A DNA stretch of 64,000 nucleotides from Gammaproteobacteria bacterium (GCA_030680605.1 JAUXUQ010000010.1:84826-148825); one strand, 5' to 3'; counted from the stretch's first letter, positions 53,680 through 63,812 are shown. The notes: a model not told the origin generated them from the sequence alone. Translations and numbers: made by a program.

Positions 53680-55572
53680 ATGTCAGCTGACTACGACGCC
53701 TCCGCCATTGAAGTCCTGAGCGGGCTCGACCCGGTGCGGCGGCGGCCCGGCATGTATACCGACACCACGCGTCCCAATCATCTTGCGCAGGAAGTGATAG
53801 ACAACAGCGTGGATGAAGCGCTCGGTGGCCATGCTGCGCGCATTGGGGTGACCTTGTACCAGGATGGCTCGCTCGAAGTTAGCGACGACGGGCGTGGCAT
53901 GCCGGTGGACAGCCATCCGGAGGAGAAAATATCCGGCGTGGAGCTGATCCTTACACGCCTGCATGCGGGCGGAAAGTTCAGCGGCAAGGCCTATCGATTC
54001 TCCGGCGGCCTGCACGGTGTGGGCGTGTCGGTGGTTAATGCACTGTCGAAAAAACTGGAGGTCTGGATACGGCGCGGTGGCAAGGAGTATCACATGGGCT
54101 TTGCCGGTGGCGACAGGCGCTCGCAACTCAAGGTGACCGGCACCGTGGCAAGAAATAATACCGGCACCACGCTGCGCTTCTGGCCAGATGAAAAATATTT
54201 CGATGCAGCGAAATTTTCCGTATCGCGCTTGAAGCATCTGTTGCGTGCCAAGGCGGTGTTGTGTCCGGGCCTGCATGTGGGCTTCCGCGACGAAGCCAGC
54301 GGCGAGCAGGAAAGCTGGCACTACGATGAGGGCATCAGGGCTTATCTGGCTGAAGCGCTGCAAGGCATGCCTGTATTGCCCGCCGAACCTTATGCAGGCG
54401 CCATGCAGGGCAACAGCGAGGCGGTCGAGTGGGCGCTGGCATGGGTGCCTGAGGGCGGCGAGATCGTCACCGAGAGTTACGTCAATCTGATTCCGACTGC
54501 GCAGGGTGGCACGCATGTGAACGGATTGCGCACCGGTCTGACGGAGGCGATGCGCGACTTCTGTGAATTCCGCAGCCTGTTACCGCGCGGCGTGAGGCTC
54601 GCACCCGAGGACGTGTTTGACCGATGCAGCCATGTCTTGTCAGTAAAGCTGCTCGACCCACAGTTTTCCGGCCAGACCAAGGAGCGCCTGACCTCGCGCG
54701 AATGCGCCGCTTTTGTCGGCGGGGTGGTGAAAGACAGCTTCAGCCTGTGGCTGAACCAGCATGTCGATGTGGCCGAGGCCATCGCCCAGCTTGCCATTAA
54801 CAATGCACAGCGCCGTCTGCGCGAAAGCAAGAACGTGGTGCGCAAGAAAATTGTCAGCGGCCCGGCGTTGCCGGGCAAGCTTGCCGACTGCACCCTGCAA
54901 GATCTGGGTCAAACCGAGCTGTTTCTGGTGGAGGGCGACTCGGCAGGCGGCTCCGCCAAGCAGGCGCGCGATCGCCTGTTTCAGGCCATCCTGCCGCTGC
55001 GCGGCAAGATACTGAATACGTGGGAGGTCGCGCCGGGCACGGTGTTGTCGTCGCAGGAGGTGCACGACATCGCCGTCGCCATCGGTGTCGATCCCGGCTC
55101 GGACGATCTTGCAGGCCTGCGCTACGGCAAGATCTGTATCCTGGCCGACGCAGATTCCGACGGCGCCCACATTGCCACGCTGTTGTGCGCACTGTTTGTG
55201 CGCCACTTTCACCCGCTGGTGGCGGCGGGCCGCATTTATGTCGCCATGCCGCCGCTGTACCGCATTGATATCGTTAAAGAGGTCTATTACGCCCTGGATG
55301 AGGCCGAAAAACAGGGCGTGCTGGACCGGATCGCGGCCGAAGGCAAAAAAGGCAAGGTCAACGTGCAGCGCTTCAAGGGGCTGGGCGAAATGAATCCGGC
55401 ACAACTGCGTATAACCACCATCGCCCCCGAGACCCGGCGCCTGCTACAGCTCACGGTGCAGTCCGGTGACAACACCACGCAACTCATGGACATGCTGCTG
55501 GCCAAGAGGCGCGCCGCCGATCGCAAATGCTGGCTCGAGCAGAAGGGTGGTCTGGCCTCTGCTGTTGTGTAA
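53680..55572 (+). CDS. parE: DNA topoisomerase IV subunit B
   Basis: ATPase subunit of the decatenating type II topoisomerase. The 630-residue protein has the GHKL fold (EVIDNSVDEALGGHA near 38, SGGLHGVGVSVVNALS near 107, TAQGGTHVNG near 272), a TOPRIM with EGDSAGGSAKQARDR near 417 and DADSDGAHIATLL near 490, and the C-terminal PxxLGEM-like FKGLGEMNP. GyrB is distinguished by the missing insertion and by length. parC is not in the window. Confidence 0.95.
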   Translation: MSADYDASAIEVLSGLDPVRRRPGMYTDTTRPNHLAQEVIDNSVDEALGGHAARIGVTLYQDGSLEVSDDGRGMPVDSHPEEKISGVELILTRLHAGGKFSGKAYRFSGGLHGVGVSVVNALSKKLEVWIRRGGKEYHMGFAGGDRRSQLKVTGTVARNNTGTTLRFWPDEKYFDAAKFSVSRLKHLLRAKAVLCPGLHVGFRDEASGEQESWHYDEGIRAYLAEALQGMPVLPAEPYAGAMQGNSEAVEWALAWVPEGGEIVTESYVNLIPTAQGGTHVNGLRTGLTEAMRDFCEFRSLLPRGVRLAPEDVFDRCSHVLSVKLLDPQFSGQTKERLTSRECAAFVGGVVKDSFSLWLNQHVDVAEAIAQLAINNAQRRLRESKNVVRKKIVSGPALPGKLADCTLQDLGQTELFLVEGDSAGGSAKQARDRLFQAILPLRGKILNTWEVAPGTVLSSQEVHDIAVAIGVDPGSDDLAGLRYGKICILADADSDGAHIATLLCALFVRHFHPLVAAGRIYVAMPPLYRIDIVKEVYYALDEAEKQGVLDRIAAEGKKGKVNVQRFKGLGEMNPAQLRITTIAPETRRLLQLTVQSGDNTTQLMDMLLAKRRAADRKCWLEQKGGLASAVV

Positions 55573-55627
55573 CCCCGGGCCGGTTGTGCCCGTTCCACGG
55601 TATTGCCGTCCGGATACAGAATCATCC

Positions 55628-55654
55628 TAAAGTTTCCCCCCGCTGTCCCGATAA
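55628..55654 (+). promoter_or_regulatory. Sigma28 (FliA) promoter of flagellin
   Basis: TAAAGTTT, an 11-base spacer, CCCGATAA, against the consensus TAAAGTTT-N11-GCCGATAA. One mismatch only. It lies about 100 bases upstream of the flagellin start, so flagellin is a late flagellar gene here. Confidence 0.93.
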
Positions 55655-55751
55655 CCAGTCCGTAGAGCAATCGCTGACCCGACCCGGGCCAGCTTGTACT
55701 TAACTTGCAAGCTCAGCCAAAACCGGCTCGGGCGGATTAGGAGAAACAGAA

Positions 55752-57926
55752 ATGCCTCAAATTATCAATACCAATATACCTTCGTTAAATGCCCAGCGTA
55801 ACCTGAATACATCGCAGTCGCAGTTGGCGGTCTCGCTGCAGCGCTTGTCTTCAGGTCTGCGCATCAACAGCGCCAAGGATGATGCTGCCGGCCTTGCTAT
55901 CGCCGAGCGGTTTACCACCCAGATCCGCGGCTTGAACCAGGCCGCACGTAACTCCAATGATGGTATTTCGCTGTCGCAAACCGCAGAAGGCGCGCTCGCC
56001 GAGCAAACCAACAACCTGCAGCGTATTCGTGAGCTGGCGGTACAGTCTGCCAACGCCACCAACAGCTCGAGCGACCGCGCCGCGCTGCAGAACGAAGTGT
56101 CGCAGTTGCTGGCCGAAATCGATCGCGTGGCACAGCAGACCAAGTTCAATGGTGTGGCGCTGCTTGATGGCACCTTTTCCAACCAGCAGTTCCAGGTAGG
56201 TGCCGACTCCGGCCAAACCATCAGCATCGCTTCCATCGCCAGTGTCCGTACCAGCGTGTTGGGCGGTACCTCTTCCAGCAGCTACTCGACCACGACACTC
56301 GCTGGTGGCGGTGCGCCGACTGCGGCACTGGGTGCAGGTGACCTGATCATCAACGGCCGCGACATCGGCACCGTGGCCCAGGATGCACGCCTGATTGCCA
56401 ATGCCATCAATGCCCAGACCGGTCTGACCAGCGTCACCGCGACGGCTTCGGCCTCCAGCTCCGGCTCGCTCGGCGCCTTCTCGGGCCTCACCGGCACGGC
56501 TGGCGGCAGTGCGGCCTATACCCTGTCGGTTGGCGGCGTCAACATTGTGAACAACCAGGCGATCACCTCCTCAACCACTTCCGGTGCGCTCGGCAGTTAC
56601 ACCGCCATCGCCGGCGAGAACGTGACGATCGGTGCCACCTTCGCCGGCAATTACAGCCTGACGGTCGACGGGACCAATGTGGTCAATCAGGCGGTAACCT
56701 CCAGCACCACCACCGGTACCGACCTCAATGCCTTCACCACGGTTACCGGTACCACGGCAGGCAGCGCGACCTTTACCCTGACCGTGGGCAGCGTGACCCT
56801 GGTCAATGCCGTGGATCCGCAGGCGACCACAATCGATGATGCCTACCTCGACAACGCGATCACGGTGACTCATGCCGCCGCGCTTGCCGCTGCCGGCATC
56901 ACCGTGAACGGATCCGTTGTGGGTGGCGACCTCGAGTTCACCACGGATGACGGCCGTAGCCTCACTGTCACCCAGGCCTTCGGCGGCGATGCGGCCGCAG
57001 GTTTCACCACCATCGGTGCCACCCCGACCACCTACACCCAGACCTACAGCCCGGCCGATGTGGCAGCTGCCATCGATACCGCCCTTGGGGGGGGTGTTGG
57101 CACGACACTCAGTGGATTGGGTATTTCCTTTACCGGTACGGCCGCACTCGGCACCTTGACCTTTACCAAGGCCGATGGCACCAGCTTGTCGGTCGTCGAG
57201 GCCCTGACGGGTGGCGCCACGGGTGGCTTTACCACCACGGTGGCGGGCAGCACCCAGACCAGCAACCCGACCTACAGCCCGAACGTCACCGGCGCCTACA
57301 TTGACAGCGCCGTGACGACTAATGCCGCGGCCCTGACGACCGCCGGCATCAGCTACACGGGTACTGCGGCGGCCGGGACTCTCACCTTCAGCAAGGCCGA
57401 TGGCAGTAACCTGGTGCTCACGGAAACGCTGGCCGGGAATGCGGCGGGCGGCTTCGCCGGGCTGACCGGGACCCAGACCAGCCGTGGCACACTCACGCTG
57501 AGCGGCAACGGAGTCGATGGTATTACCATCACCGGGGCCAACACTGCGTTTGCAGGCTCCAGCATCATCGCCGGCAACTCGCAGGCTACGACCACCACGG
57601 TCAACTTCACCGCGGCACTGGGGACAGTAGACATCTCCTCCGTCACGGGCGCCAACGCGGCACTGTCCATCGTAGATGCGGCCTTGTCGTCGGTGAACAC
57701 CTCGCGTGCGGAACTGGGCGCCTATCAGAACCGCTTTGCATCGGTGATCGCGAGCCTGCAAACCACCTCGGAAAACCTGACATCGTCACGTAGCCGAATT
57801 CTGGATGCTGACTTTGCGGCCGAAACCGCAGCCCTTACCCGCGGTCAGATACTGCAGCAGGCCGGTGTGGCGATTCTGGCCCAGGCCAACTCACTGCCAC
57901 AGCAAGTGCTGTCGCTGTTGCGTTAA
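55752..57926 (+). CDS. fliC: Flagellin with long repeat-containing central region
   Basis: Filament subunit, 724 residues (common flagellins have 280-500). The N-terminal D0/D1 domain (1-165) and C-terminal D1/D0 domain (about 630-724, ending QQAGVAILAQANSLPQQVLS) are canonical. The centre (about 170-625) is Thr/Ala/Gly/Ser-rich and repeated: three related units at about 252-354 (pattern TLTVxGxNxVNxxxTSST), then three longer units at about 371-434, 438-512 and 520-577 sharing AGITVNG/LGISFTG/AGISYTG and FxTxDGxSLxVTEA. These would form large surface D2/D3 domains. Export chaperone FliS is encoded downstream. Confidence 0.96.
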   Translation: MPQIINTNIPSLNAQRNLNTSQSQLAVSLQRLSSGLRINSAKDDAAGLAIAERFTTQIRGLNQAARNSNDGISLSQTAEGALAEQTNNLQRIRELAVQSANATNSSSDRAALQNEVSQLLAEIDRVAQQTKFNGVALLDGTFSNQQFQVGADSGQTISIASIASVRTSVLGGTSSSSYSTTTLAGGGAPTAALGAGDLIINGRDIGTVAQDARLIANAINAQTGLTSVTATASASSSGSLGAFSGLTGTAGGSAAYTLSVGGVNIVNNQAITSSTTSGALGSYTAIAGENVTIGATFAGNYSLTVDGTNVVNQAVTSSTTTGTDLNAFTTVTGTTAGSATFTLTVGSVTLVNAVDPQATTIDDAYLDNAITVTHAAALAAAGITVNGSVVGGDLEFTTDDGRSLTVTQAFGGDAAAGFTTIGATPTTYTQTYSPADVAAAIDTALGGGVGTTLSGLGISFTGTAALGTLTFTKADGTSLSVVEALTGGATGGFTTTVAGSTQTSNPTYSPNVTGAYIDSAVTTNAAALTTAGISYTGTAAAGTLTFSKADGSNLVLTETLAGNAAGGFAGLTGTQTSRGTLTLSGNGVDGITITGANTAFAGSSIIAGNSQATTTTVNFTAALGTVDISSVTGANAALSIVDAALSSVNTSRAELGAYQNRFASVIASLQTTSENLTSSRSRILDADFAAETAALTRGQILQQAGVAILAQANSLPQQVLSLLR

Positions 57927-57953
57927 GCCGGGAGGCAGCGTAGACAGGAACGT

Positions 57954-57979
57954 GTCCGGGGTTTTTTCTGGCCCCGGAC
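57954..57979. other. Hairpin between flagellin and flaG with T-rich loop
   Basis: GTCCGGGG (57954-57961) pairs with CCCCGGAC (57972-57979) around TTTTTTCTGG. The T-run is inside the loop rather than after the stem, so it is not a standard terminator; it may be a processing or stability element that sets the flagellin to flaG transcript ratio. Confidence 0.5.
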
Positions 57980-58014
57980 GCACTTCTTAGGTGAAGTGAG
58001 AAGAGGTAAACGCC

Positions 58015-58404
58015 ATGCCCACACCTATAGTTACACAGGTGACGGCAACCCGGTCTGCGGGATTTGGATCTGCGGGACATGGACAACCAGAGCAACAGGC
58101 AAGTTCGCGGCAACAATTGCCGGAACAAGCGGATGACCTGCCGGCTGATGCCAGTGTCGAACTGGCAGCCACACAGGCCGCCGAGACCGAGTTAATACAG
58201 GCTGTGAGTCGCTTGAACGACTATGTGCAGAACCTGCGCCGTGATTTGCGGTTCAGTATCGACGAGGGAACCGGGCACACCGTGATTACGGTCACGGACT
58301 CGGCAACACAGGAGGTAATACGCCAGATTCCTTCGGAGGAGGCATTGGCCATAGCTCACAGTCTGGAGACGAATCAGGGTGTGATACTCCGGGCCAAGGC
58401 CTGA
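58015..58404 (+). CDS. flaG: FlaG family flagellar protein
   Basis: A 129-residue protein with a disordered Gln-rich N-terminal half and a conserved FlaG domain (about 60-128): LIQAVSRLNDYVQNLRRDLRF near 60-80, VITVTDSATQEVIRQIPSEE near 90-109. FlaG affects filament length in other bacteria. The ribosome site is AGAGG. Its position between flagellin and fliD is standard. Confidence 0.92.
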   Translation: MPTPIVTQVTATRSAGFGSAGHGQPEQQASSRQQLPEQADDLPADASVELAATQAAETELIQAVSRLNDYVQNLRRDLRFSIDEGTGHTVITVTDSATQEVIRQIPSEEALAIAHSLETNQGVILRAKA

Positions 58405-58499
58405 ATCATCCGGTTGGTATTGAATTTGCAACCCGCTGCTTCGTAAGTACAGAGCAAACCGTTAAGCTAGCCCTATCCGTCACATCTGCTTTAAAGTGT

Positions 58500-58530
58500 C
58501 AGGGCGGGCGGAGAAAGTCCGCCCGCCCTG
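58500..58530. terminator. 13-bp GC hairpin between flaG and fliD
   Basis: CAGGGCGGGCGGA and TCCGCCCGCCCTG form a perfect stem with a GAAAG loop, followed only by ATTTACC. It is in the 175-base flaG-fliD gap and would attenuate or end transcription from the flagellin promoter; the lack of a T-run makes full termination uncertain. Confidence 0.6.
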
Positions 58531-58579
58531 ATTTACCGGACAGGGCCACAGGCTGAGGTTGTGACGCGAGGAAACGCAC

Positions 58580-60613
58580 ATGCCAATTGTAGCATCAGGA
58601 ATCGGTTCGGGACTGGATGTAAACAACATTGTCAGTCAGCTGCTGGGCCTGGAGCGTCAGCCGCTGGTTGATCTCGACAGAAAGGAGGCCGGCTATCAGG
58701 CAAAGCTCTCGGCCTACGGATCCATCAAGGGCGCGCTGTCATCCTTGCAAACGGCGATACGGAGCCTGAGTGATCTCTCCAAATTCCAGACCTTCAAGGC
58801 CACATCTGCAGACACCACGGTTTACACGGCTACCGGCTCTGCGACGGCGATCACGGGTAATTATGCCATTGAGGTGGTAAAGCTCGCCCAGATACACAAG
58901 ATTGCCAGTGCCGGTCAGGCAAGCAGCACGGCAACAATAGGTACAGGCACTGCCACCACGCTCACCTTTGATTTCGGCACCATCAGCGGCGGCACGCTGG
59001 GGGGCGACGGACGCTATACAGGCGCGAGTTATACGCTGAACCCGGCCCAGGGTTCAAAAACGATCACCATCGACAGCACCAACAACACCCTGGAAGGTAT
59101 ACGCAATGCCATCAATGCGGCCGGCATCGGGGTCTCGGCCTCCATTGTCAATGACGGTACGGCCTCCGCGCCTGCTCGCCTGGTGCTGAGTTCCGGCAGC
59201 AGCGGTGTGGCCAACAGCCTGCGCATCGCTGTGAGCGGCGATGCCGCCCTCGCCAGCCTGCTGGCATACGATCCGGAGGGTGCCCAGAACCCGGTGCAGA
59301 CCGTTGCGGCACAGGATGCAGAGCTGAACGTTGACGGCATTAGCGGCATTAAAAAATCATCAAACACCATTACCGATGTGATTCAGGGCGTCACGCTTAA
59401 CCTGGTGAAGCCGAGCGCCACCGGGGTAGCCGCATCACTGGTGGTCACGCGCGATACGGCGGCGGTGAAGACATCGGTGGAGAATTTTGTTAAATCCTAT
59501 AACAGCGTACAGCAGACGCTGACTGGTCTGACTGAATTCAATGCCAGTACCAAGAGGTCCAGCATACTGCAAGGCGATGCCGGTGCACGTTCTATCCAGC
59601 AGCAGTTACGTGCCTCACTGAACAGTGCGGTGCAGTTTGTTGACGGCGAGTACACGCTGCTTTCGCACATAGGTGTCAGTTTTCAGAAGGACGGCAGCCT
59701 GAGCATAGATGCCGTCAAGTTGCAGAGCGCCATCGAATCGAACTTCAATGACGTTGCCAGTCTGTTCGCAGCGCTGGGCAAGGCGAGCGACAGCCTGGTG
59801 TCCTATGTCAGCGGTAACAGTAAAACCAAGCCCGGCAGCTATGACGTAGCGCTGACCACGCTTGCGACGCGTGGCCTTTACAATGCAGCGGCTACTCCCG
59901 CTTTCCCGATTACTATTGATGCTGACAATAACAATTTCAGTGTCAAGATCGATGGAGTCAGTTCGGGCACCATCAGTCTGGCGCAGAACTCCTATGCTAC
60001 GGCAGCCGCACTGGCCGCCGAAATACAGGCCAAGATCAATGGTGACAGTGCGCTGGCGGCAGCGGGCAGGACGGTGACGGTAACCCATGACGGCACGAAT
60101 TTTGTGGTTACATCGAACCGCTATGGTTCTGTTTCCAAAGTGGAGTTCAGTACGGTGGACACTAATACCAGTGCCACGATCGGGTTCAGTGTCGGTGCCG
60201 GCGCTGCAGGCGTGGATGTGGCAGGGACTATCAATGGTGTCGCGGCGGGTGGTTCCGGGCAGTTTCTTACGGGTGTCGTGGGAGATGACTCTGAAGGGCT
60301 GCGTCTGCAAATCATCGGTGGCAGCACCGGCAGCCGTGGCACAGTGAATTATTCCCAGGGTTACGCTTATCAACTGGATAAATTGGCCGCTAACCTGTTG
60401 GGTGAGAATGGAGCAGTGAGCAGTCGCACCGATGGCATTAATAGCAGCATCAGGGATATTGCCAGCCAGAGAGAGGCGTTTAACCTCCGTCTGGTGGGCG
60501 TGGAGCGGCGATTGCGTGCGCAATTCACCAGTCTTGATTTGGCGATATCACGCTTGAAGAGTACGGGTGATTTTCTCACTCAGCAGCTTGCTCAACTGCA
60601 GAATCTTAAATAA
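58580..60613 (+). CDS. fliD: Flagellar hook-associated protein 2 (filament cap)
   Basis: Cap protein that polymerises flagellin at the filament tip. The 677-residue protein begins SGIGSGLDVNNIVSQLLGLE, the FliD N-terminal coiled-coil start, has a FliD C domain (about 240-660), and ends in the helical stretch with LKSTGDFLTQQLAQLQ. It is longer than many FliDs (~450), with Thr/Ser/Gly-rich insertions near 410-560 resembling those of the local flagellin. Confidence 0.93.
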   Translation: MPIVASGIGSGLDVNNIVSQLLGLERQPLVDLDRKEAGYQAKLSAYGSIKGALSSLQTAIRSLSDLSKFQTFKATSADTTVYTATGSATAITGNYAIEVVKLAQIHKIASAGQASSTATIGTGTATTLTFDFGTISGGTLGGDGRYTGASYTLNPAQGSKTITIDSTNNTLEGIRNAINAAGIGVSASIVNDGTASAPARLVLSSGSSGVANSLRIAVSGDAALASLLAYDPEGAQNPVQTVAAQDAELNVDGISGIKKSSNTITDVIQGVTLNLVKPSATGVAASLVVTRDTAAVKTSVENFVKSYNSVQQTLTGLTEFNASTKRSSILQGDAGARSIQQQLRASLNSAVQFVDGEYTLLSHIGVSFQKDGSLSIDAVKLQSAIESNFNDVASLFAALGKASDSLVSYVSGNSKTKPGSYDVALTTLATRGLYNAAATPAFPITIDADNNNFSVKIDGVSSGTISLAQNSYATAAALAAEIQAKINGDSALAAAGRTVTVTHDGTNFVVTSNRYGSVSKVEFSTVDTNTSATIGFSVGAGAAGVDVAGTINGVAAGGSGQFLTGVVGDDSEGLRLQIIGGSTGSRGTVNYSQGYAYQLDKLAANLLGENGAVSSRTDGINSSIRDIASQREAFNLRLVGVERRLRAQFTSLDLAISRLKSTGDFLTQQLAQLQNLK

Positions 60614-60632
60614 CACAGGAAAAGGGTGAACG

Positions 60633-61052
60633 ATGGCTTTCTCGGGAATGCGCGGCGCATTAAGCAAGTACAACGATGTCAGGGTCGAGACGGGTATCAC
60701 TGACGCCAGCCGGCACAGACTTATCGCTCTGCTGCTTGATGGTGCGCTGGAAAGAATCGCTATTGCGAAAGGTCATATGTCGCGTGGTGAAACAGTGGAG
60801 AAGGGAGCCTGCATCAGCCGTGTCATTACGATTCTGGATGGCTTGCGCGCGAGCCTGAACAAGGAGGCTGGCGGTGCACTGGCACAGAATCTTGACGAAC
60901 TGTATAGCTACATGGATCGGTGCCTGTTGCGTGCCAACTGCGAAAACGATATACGTTTGCTGGACGAGGTGTCCGGGCTGCTGATGGAAATCAGAAACGC
61001 CTGGGTTGCGATAGCGCAGCAGGATTCCGCGCCGGTTGGCGGCACTTCCTGA
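60633..61052 (+). CDS. fliS: Flagellin export chaperone FliS
   Basis: A 139-residue four-helix chaperone that binds the C-terminal D0 of flagellin. Characteristic segments: YNDVRVETGITDASRHRLIALLLDGALERI near 13-45 and VITILDGLRASLNKEAGG near 68-85. It follows fliD by 20 bases. Confidence 0.93.
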   Translation: MAFSGMRGALSKYNDVRVETGITDASRHRLIALLLDGALERIAIAKGHMSRGETVEKGACISRVITILDGLRASLNKEAGGALAQNLDELYSYMDRCLLRANCENDIRLLDEVSGLLMEIRNAWVAIAQQDSAPVGGTS

Positions 61053-61066
61053 TACAGGGACAATTA

Positions 61067-61414
61067 ATGGATACGAGTCCTGCCGGGTTTATTTCTTGCG
61101 AAGACGATGGCTGCAAGCAATTGCATACGGTTGTGCTGCTGACACAGGCCATGTACAGTGCTGCGCAGGCGCGTGAATGGGGTGTGTTTACGGAGCTGGA
61201 GCAGCAGCGGGCGGAACCGCTTGCCATGCTTGCCACCTTGCGGCCTCCATCCAGCGCAAGAAGTATAGAGGCTGCCAGACATGTTCAGGAGTTGCTGTTG
61301 ATAAACCACAATATACTCAATATTGCGGAACAGGAGCGGAGTACTATAGAGGTCGAACTGAGGCACTTCCGCGAGGCACAGCAGGCACAGCAGGCGTACA
61401 CCCGAAATCAATAG
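61067..61414 (+). CDS. fliT: FliT-like flagellar chaperone
   Basis: A 115-residue helical protein after fliS, from the ATG at 61067 with CAGGGA upstream. It shows the FliT layout: an N-terminal helix with TQAMYSAAQAREWGVFTELE near 26-45 and a long helix to the C-terminus. FliT chaperones FliD and restrains flagellar gene expression in enterics. Sequence similarity within the family is low, so the call rests mainly on position, length and helix pattern. Confidence 0.75.
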   Translation: MDTSPAGFISCEDDGCKQLHTVVLLTQAMYSAAQAREWGVFTELEQQRAEPLAMLATLRPPSSARSIEAARHVQELLLINHNILNIAEQERSTIEVELRHFREAQQAQQAYTRNQ

Positions 61415-61474
61415 CAGGCGACACCCGGTGTCGGCACTATAAAAGTCAATATCTGCGTAGGGACGGGCTGTATT

Positions 61475-62047
61475 ATGAATAATCCGGATACACACCCCCT
61501 TGCGGGGGGCTTGGTGTATGAAGATCACCTTGCGTTGCAGTGGAGTGCAGTAGAGGCAAGGCCGGACGAATCCGAGGCCATTGCGCTGGCGGAGTCCAAT
61601 CTTGATATATTGCGCACGCTGTTGATGCTGGGCGACTCTCGCGGTGAGCTTGCCGAGGATTCCGCCAATGTGGCGCACGAGCTGGCGCGTATGGATTTCA
61701 AGCTCAATCTTGTGCTTGATCTTGTCGGCGAAGTGCTGTCCTACTACCATGATCAGCCTGCCAGGGTGCTGGTGCGCCTGGGCATGCAGGGTGTCGAGTG
61801 GGAGGCGGCAGAAGCGCCTGCTCCAGGCGGGCTTGTCGGCATCGAACTTTACCTCAGCGCGCGCTACCCGCGTGCGCTCCGGTTGCTGGGCCGGGTGCGC
61901 AGTGTGACTCCCTTGGCGCAAGGGATGCGCACTGTCGTCATGTTCGAGGATACAAGTGAGTCCGTGCAGGACTTGCTGGAGAAAATCATTTTTCGTCACC
62001 ACCGCCGCCGTATTGCGCACGCACGGCGTAGCGCCACCCCTTCCTGA
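61475..62047 (+). CDS. PilZ-like (c-di-GMP binding) flagellar cluster protein
   Basis: A 190-residue protein. The N-terminal half is helical with LNLVLDLVGEVLSYYHDQPA near 77-97; the C-terminal half has a beta-barrel pattern typical of PilZ (VRLGMQGVEW near 101, GIELYLSARYPRALRLLGRV near 125, VVMFEDTSES near 153). The RxxxR and D/NxSxxG c-di-GMP motifs of classical PilZ are weak, so ligand binding cannot be assumed. Proteins of this type occupy the same slot between fliT and fleQ in other gammaproteobacteria. Confidence 0.7.
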   Translation: MNNPDTHPLAGGLVYEDHLALQWSAVEARPDESEAIALAESNLDILRTLLMLGDSRGELAEDSANVAHELARMDFKLNLVLDLVGEVLSYYHDQPARVLVRLGMQGVEWEAAEAPAPGGLVGIELYLSARYPRALRLLGRVRSVTPLAQGMRTVVMFEDTSESVQDLLEKIIFRHHRRRIAHARRSATPS

Positions 62048-62096
62048 ATCAGCTCCCCGCCTGACTCGCGTGCGGCTTGATCCGCGCACTGCCTTG

Positions 62097-62102
62097 TATA
62101 AT
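62097..62102 (+). promoter_or_regulatory. Candidate -10 box upstream of fleQ
   Basis: A perfect TATAAT in the 247-base gap upstream of fleQ. No good -35 lies at the right distance (TTGATC is only 14 bases away). A palindrome TGTATTAAATACA (62136-62148) follows and might bind a repressor. Confidence 0.3.
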
Positions 62103-62294
62103 TGCTGACCACAGGGTATCTTGCTTTCATGTGTCTGTATTAAATACACTTACCACAGAACTAGAATCTCTGTAGCAATTTCAGAAACTGATTGTCGGCG
62201 ACTGGCAGATTGCCGACGGGGTAACCGATATGCTTCCGGGTGGCGGCCTGAGTATGGGGCGAGGCCCGGGATATTACTTTAAGGAAAGAATTGT

Positions 62295-63746
62295 ATGCCC
62301 GCAGTAACGACAATTCTGGTGATTGAATCGGACGCGACAAGGCGCAAAGAGCTCACGACTATTCTTGAGTTCATAGACCATGCGGTGGTTATTGCTGCTG
62401 AGAGCAAAGGCTGGCGTGACGCTGTCGGGCTGGCTGGCAGCGTACACATCGTATTGCTTGGGAATTGCGGTTCGATAAGGTCGCGCATCGAAGTGCTGGG
62501 TGAAGTCAAGGAGTGGTCGCCACAGGCCCCGGTGCTGTTGCTGGTCGATAGCGCCGATAAGTACAACATTTCTCAAGAACTTGTTTCCGGTACCCTTGGA
62601 CGCGTAGATGTACCGCTGAAGTACGCACAGCTTAGCTATGCCTTGCAACAGGCCCAGGTTTACCGTGACAGTCATGAACCGAGCAATACGAAGCGGCCGC
62701 TGGAGGTATTCCGCAGTCTGGTTGGCAACAGTCGCAGCATTCGCGCGGTACGCAAGCTCATCGAGCAGGTCGCCGAGACGGATGCCACTGTGCTCATACT
62801 GGGAGAATCAGGTACGGGCAAGGAGGTGGTGGCGCGTAATATCCACTATTACTCTTCGCGTCGCGACAAACCCTTTGTGCCGGTGAATTGCGGCGCAATC
62901 CCTCCCGATCTTCTGGAGAGCGAGCTGTTTGGGCATGAGAAGGGCGCCTTCACCGGTGCCATCTCGGCGCGCCAGGGGCGGTTTGAACTCGCCGAGTCCG
63001 GTACCTTGTTTCTGGACGAGATTGGCGATATGGGCCTGTCGATGCAGGTGAAATTGTTGCGCGTATTGCAGGAGCGCACGTTCGAGCGAGTGGGCTCCAA
63101 CAAGCAAATCCACGTGAATCTGCGTATCATCGCCGCCACGCACATCAAGCTTGAAGAGGCTATCCACAGCGGAAGGTTTCGGGAAGACCTGTTTTACCGT
63201 CTGAATGTGTTTCCCATTGATATGCCCCCGCTGCGCGAGCGGATTGAGGATATACCGCTGCTGGTCAATGAGCTGATTTTGCGTATTGAGCACGAAAAAC
63301 GTGGTTCGGTACGGCTGACGCCTGCAGCCGTTCTGGTTCTGTGCCAGTACCCATGGACAGGCAATGTGCGTGAACTTGCCAACCTGATCGAACGCCTTGC
63401 CATCCTCTACCCCTATGGGGTAGTGGATGTGGTGGACCTGCCCGAAAAGTTCCGTGCAGGGGCGGGCGACGACGCCACGTCTGCCGAATCCGCAGTGGAT
63501 GAAGAGGTGGTGATGCCCTCGCTACTGCAGGCTACGCACGATGCTCAGCCACGGTTGCCACGCAAGGGCATTGACCTCAAGGAGCATATGCAACAGCTGG
63601 AGGCTACGCTGATTCAGCAGGCGCTGGAGGAGTCGAACGGTGTGGTGGCGCACGCTGCCACCTTGCTCAAGATGCGGCGCACCACGCTGGTGGAAAAGAT
63701 GCGCAAGCTCGGGTTGAGCCGTGCCGACGCAACGTCGGATTTTTGA
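62295..63746 (+). CDS. fleQ: Flagellar master regulator FleQ (sigma54-dependent)
   Basis: A 483-residue activator of early flagellar genes. The receiver-like N-terminal domain (about 6-120) has no phospho-acceptor Asp: the position reads LLGNCG near 54-59, as in FleQ. The AAA+ domain (about 138-375) has ESGTGKE near 172, GAFTGA near 220 and EIGDMG. The C-terminal Fis HTH is near 440-475. FleQ is also a c-di-GMP receptor in Pseudomonas; residues for this lie around the AAA+ domain. It starts at an ATG with AAGGAAAG upstream. Confidence 0.93.
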   Translation: MPAVTTILVIESDATRRKELTTILEFIDHAVVIAAESKGWRDAVGLAGSVHIVLLGNCGSIRSRIEVLGEVKEWSPQAPVLLLVDSADKYNISQELVSGTLGRVDVPLKYAQLSYALQQAQVYRDSHEPSNTKRPLEVFRSLVGNSRSIRAVRKLIEQVAETDATVLILGESGTGKEVVARNIHYYSSRRDKPFVPVNCGAIPPDLLESELFGHEKGAFTGAISARQGRFELAESGTLFLDEIGDMGLSMQVKLLRVLQERTFERVGSNKQIHVNLRIIAATHIKLEEAIHSGRFREDLFYRLNVFPIDMPPLRERIEDIPLLVNELILRIEHEKRGSVRLTPAAVLVLCQYPWTGNVRELANLIERLAILYPYGVVDVVDLPEKFRAGAGDDATSAESAVDEEVVMPSLLQATHDAQPRLPRKGIDLKEHMQQLEATLIQQALEESNGVVAHAATLLKMRRTTLVEKMRKLGLSRADATSDF

Positions 63747-63812
63747 CAAGCCAGCCCGGCGCAATAGGGGGCGCTGTTTGTAACCTTCTGTTTTATAGAG
63801 AGTGAGTAACTG

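Noticed and set aside
56571..57761. 396-codon Gly/Arg-rich frame antisense to flagellin
   Set aside because: Mirror of the repetitive Thr/Ala/Gly codons of flagellin; no ribosome site or domain.
57954..57979. Intrinsic terminator of the flagellin gene
   Set aside because: The T-run is in the loop and none follows the stem; listed as a hairpin only.
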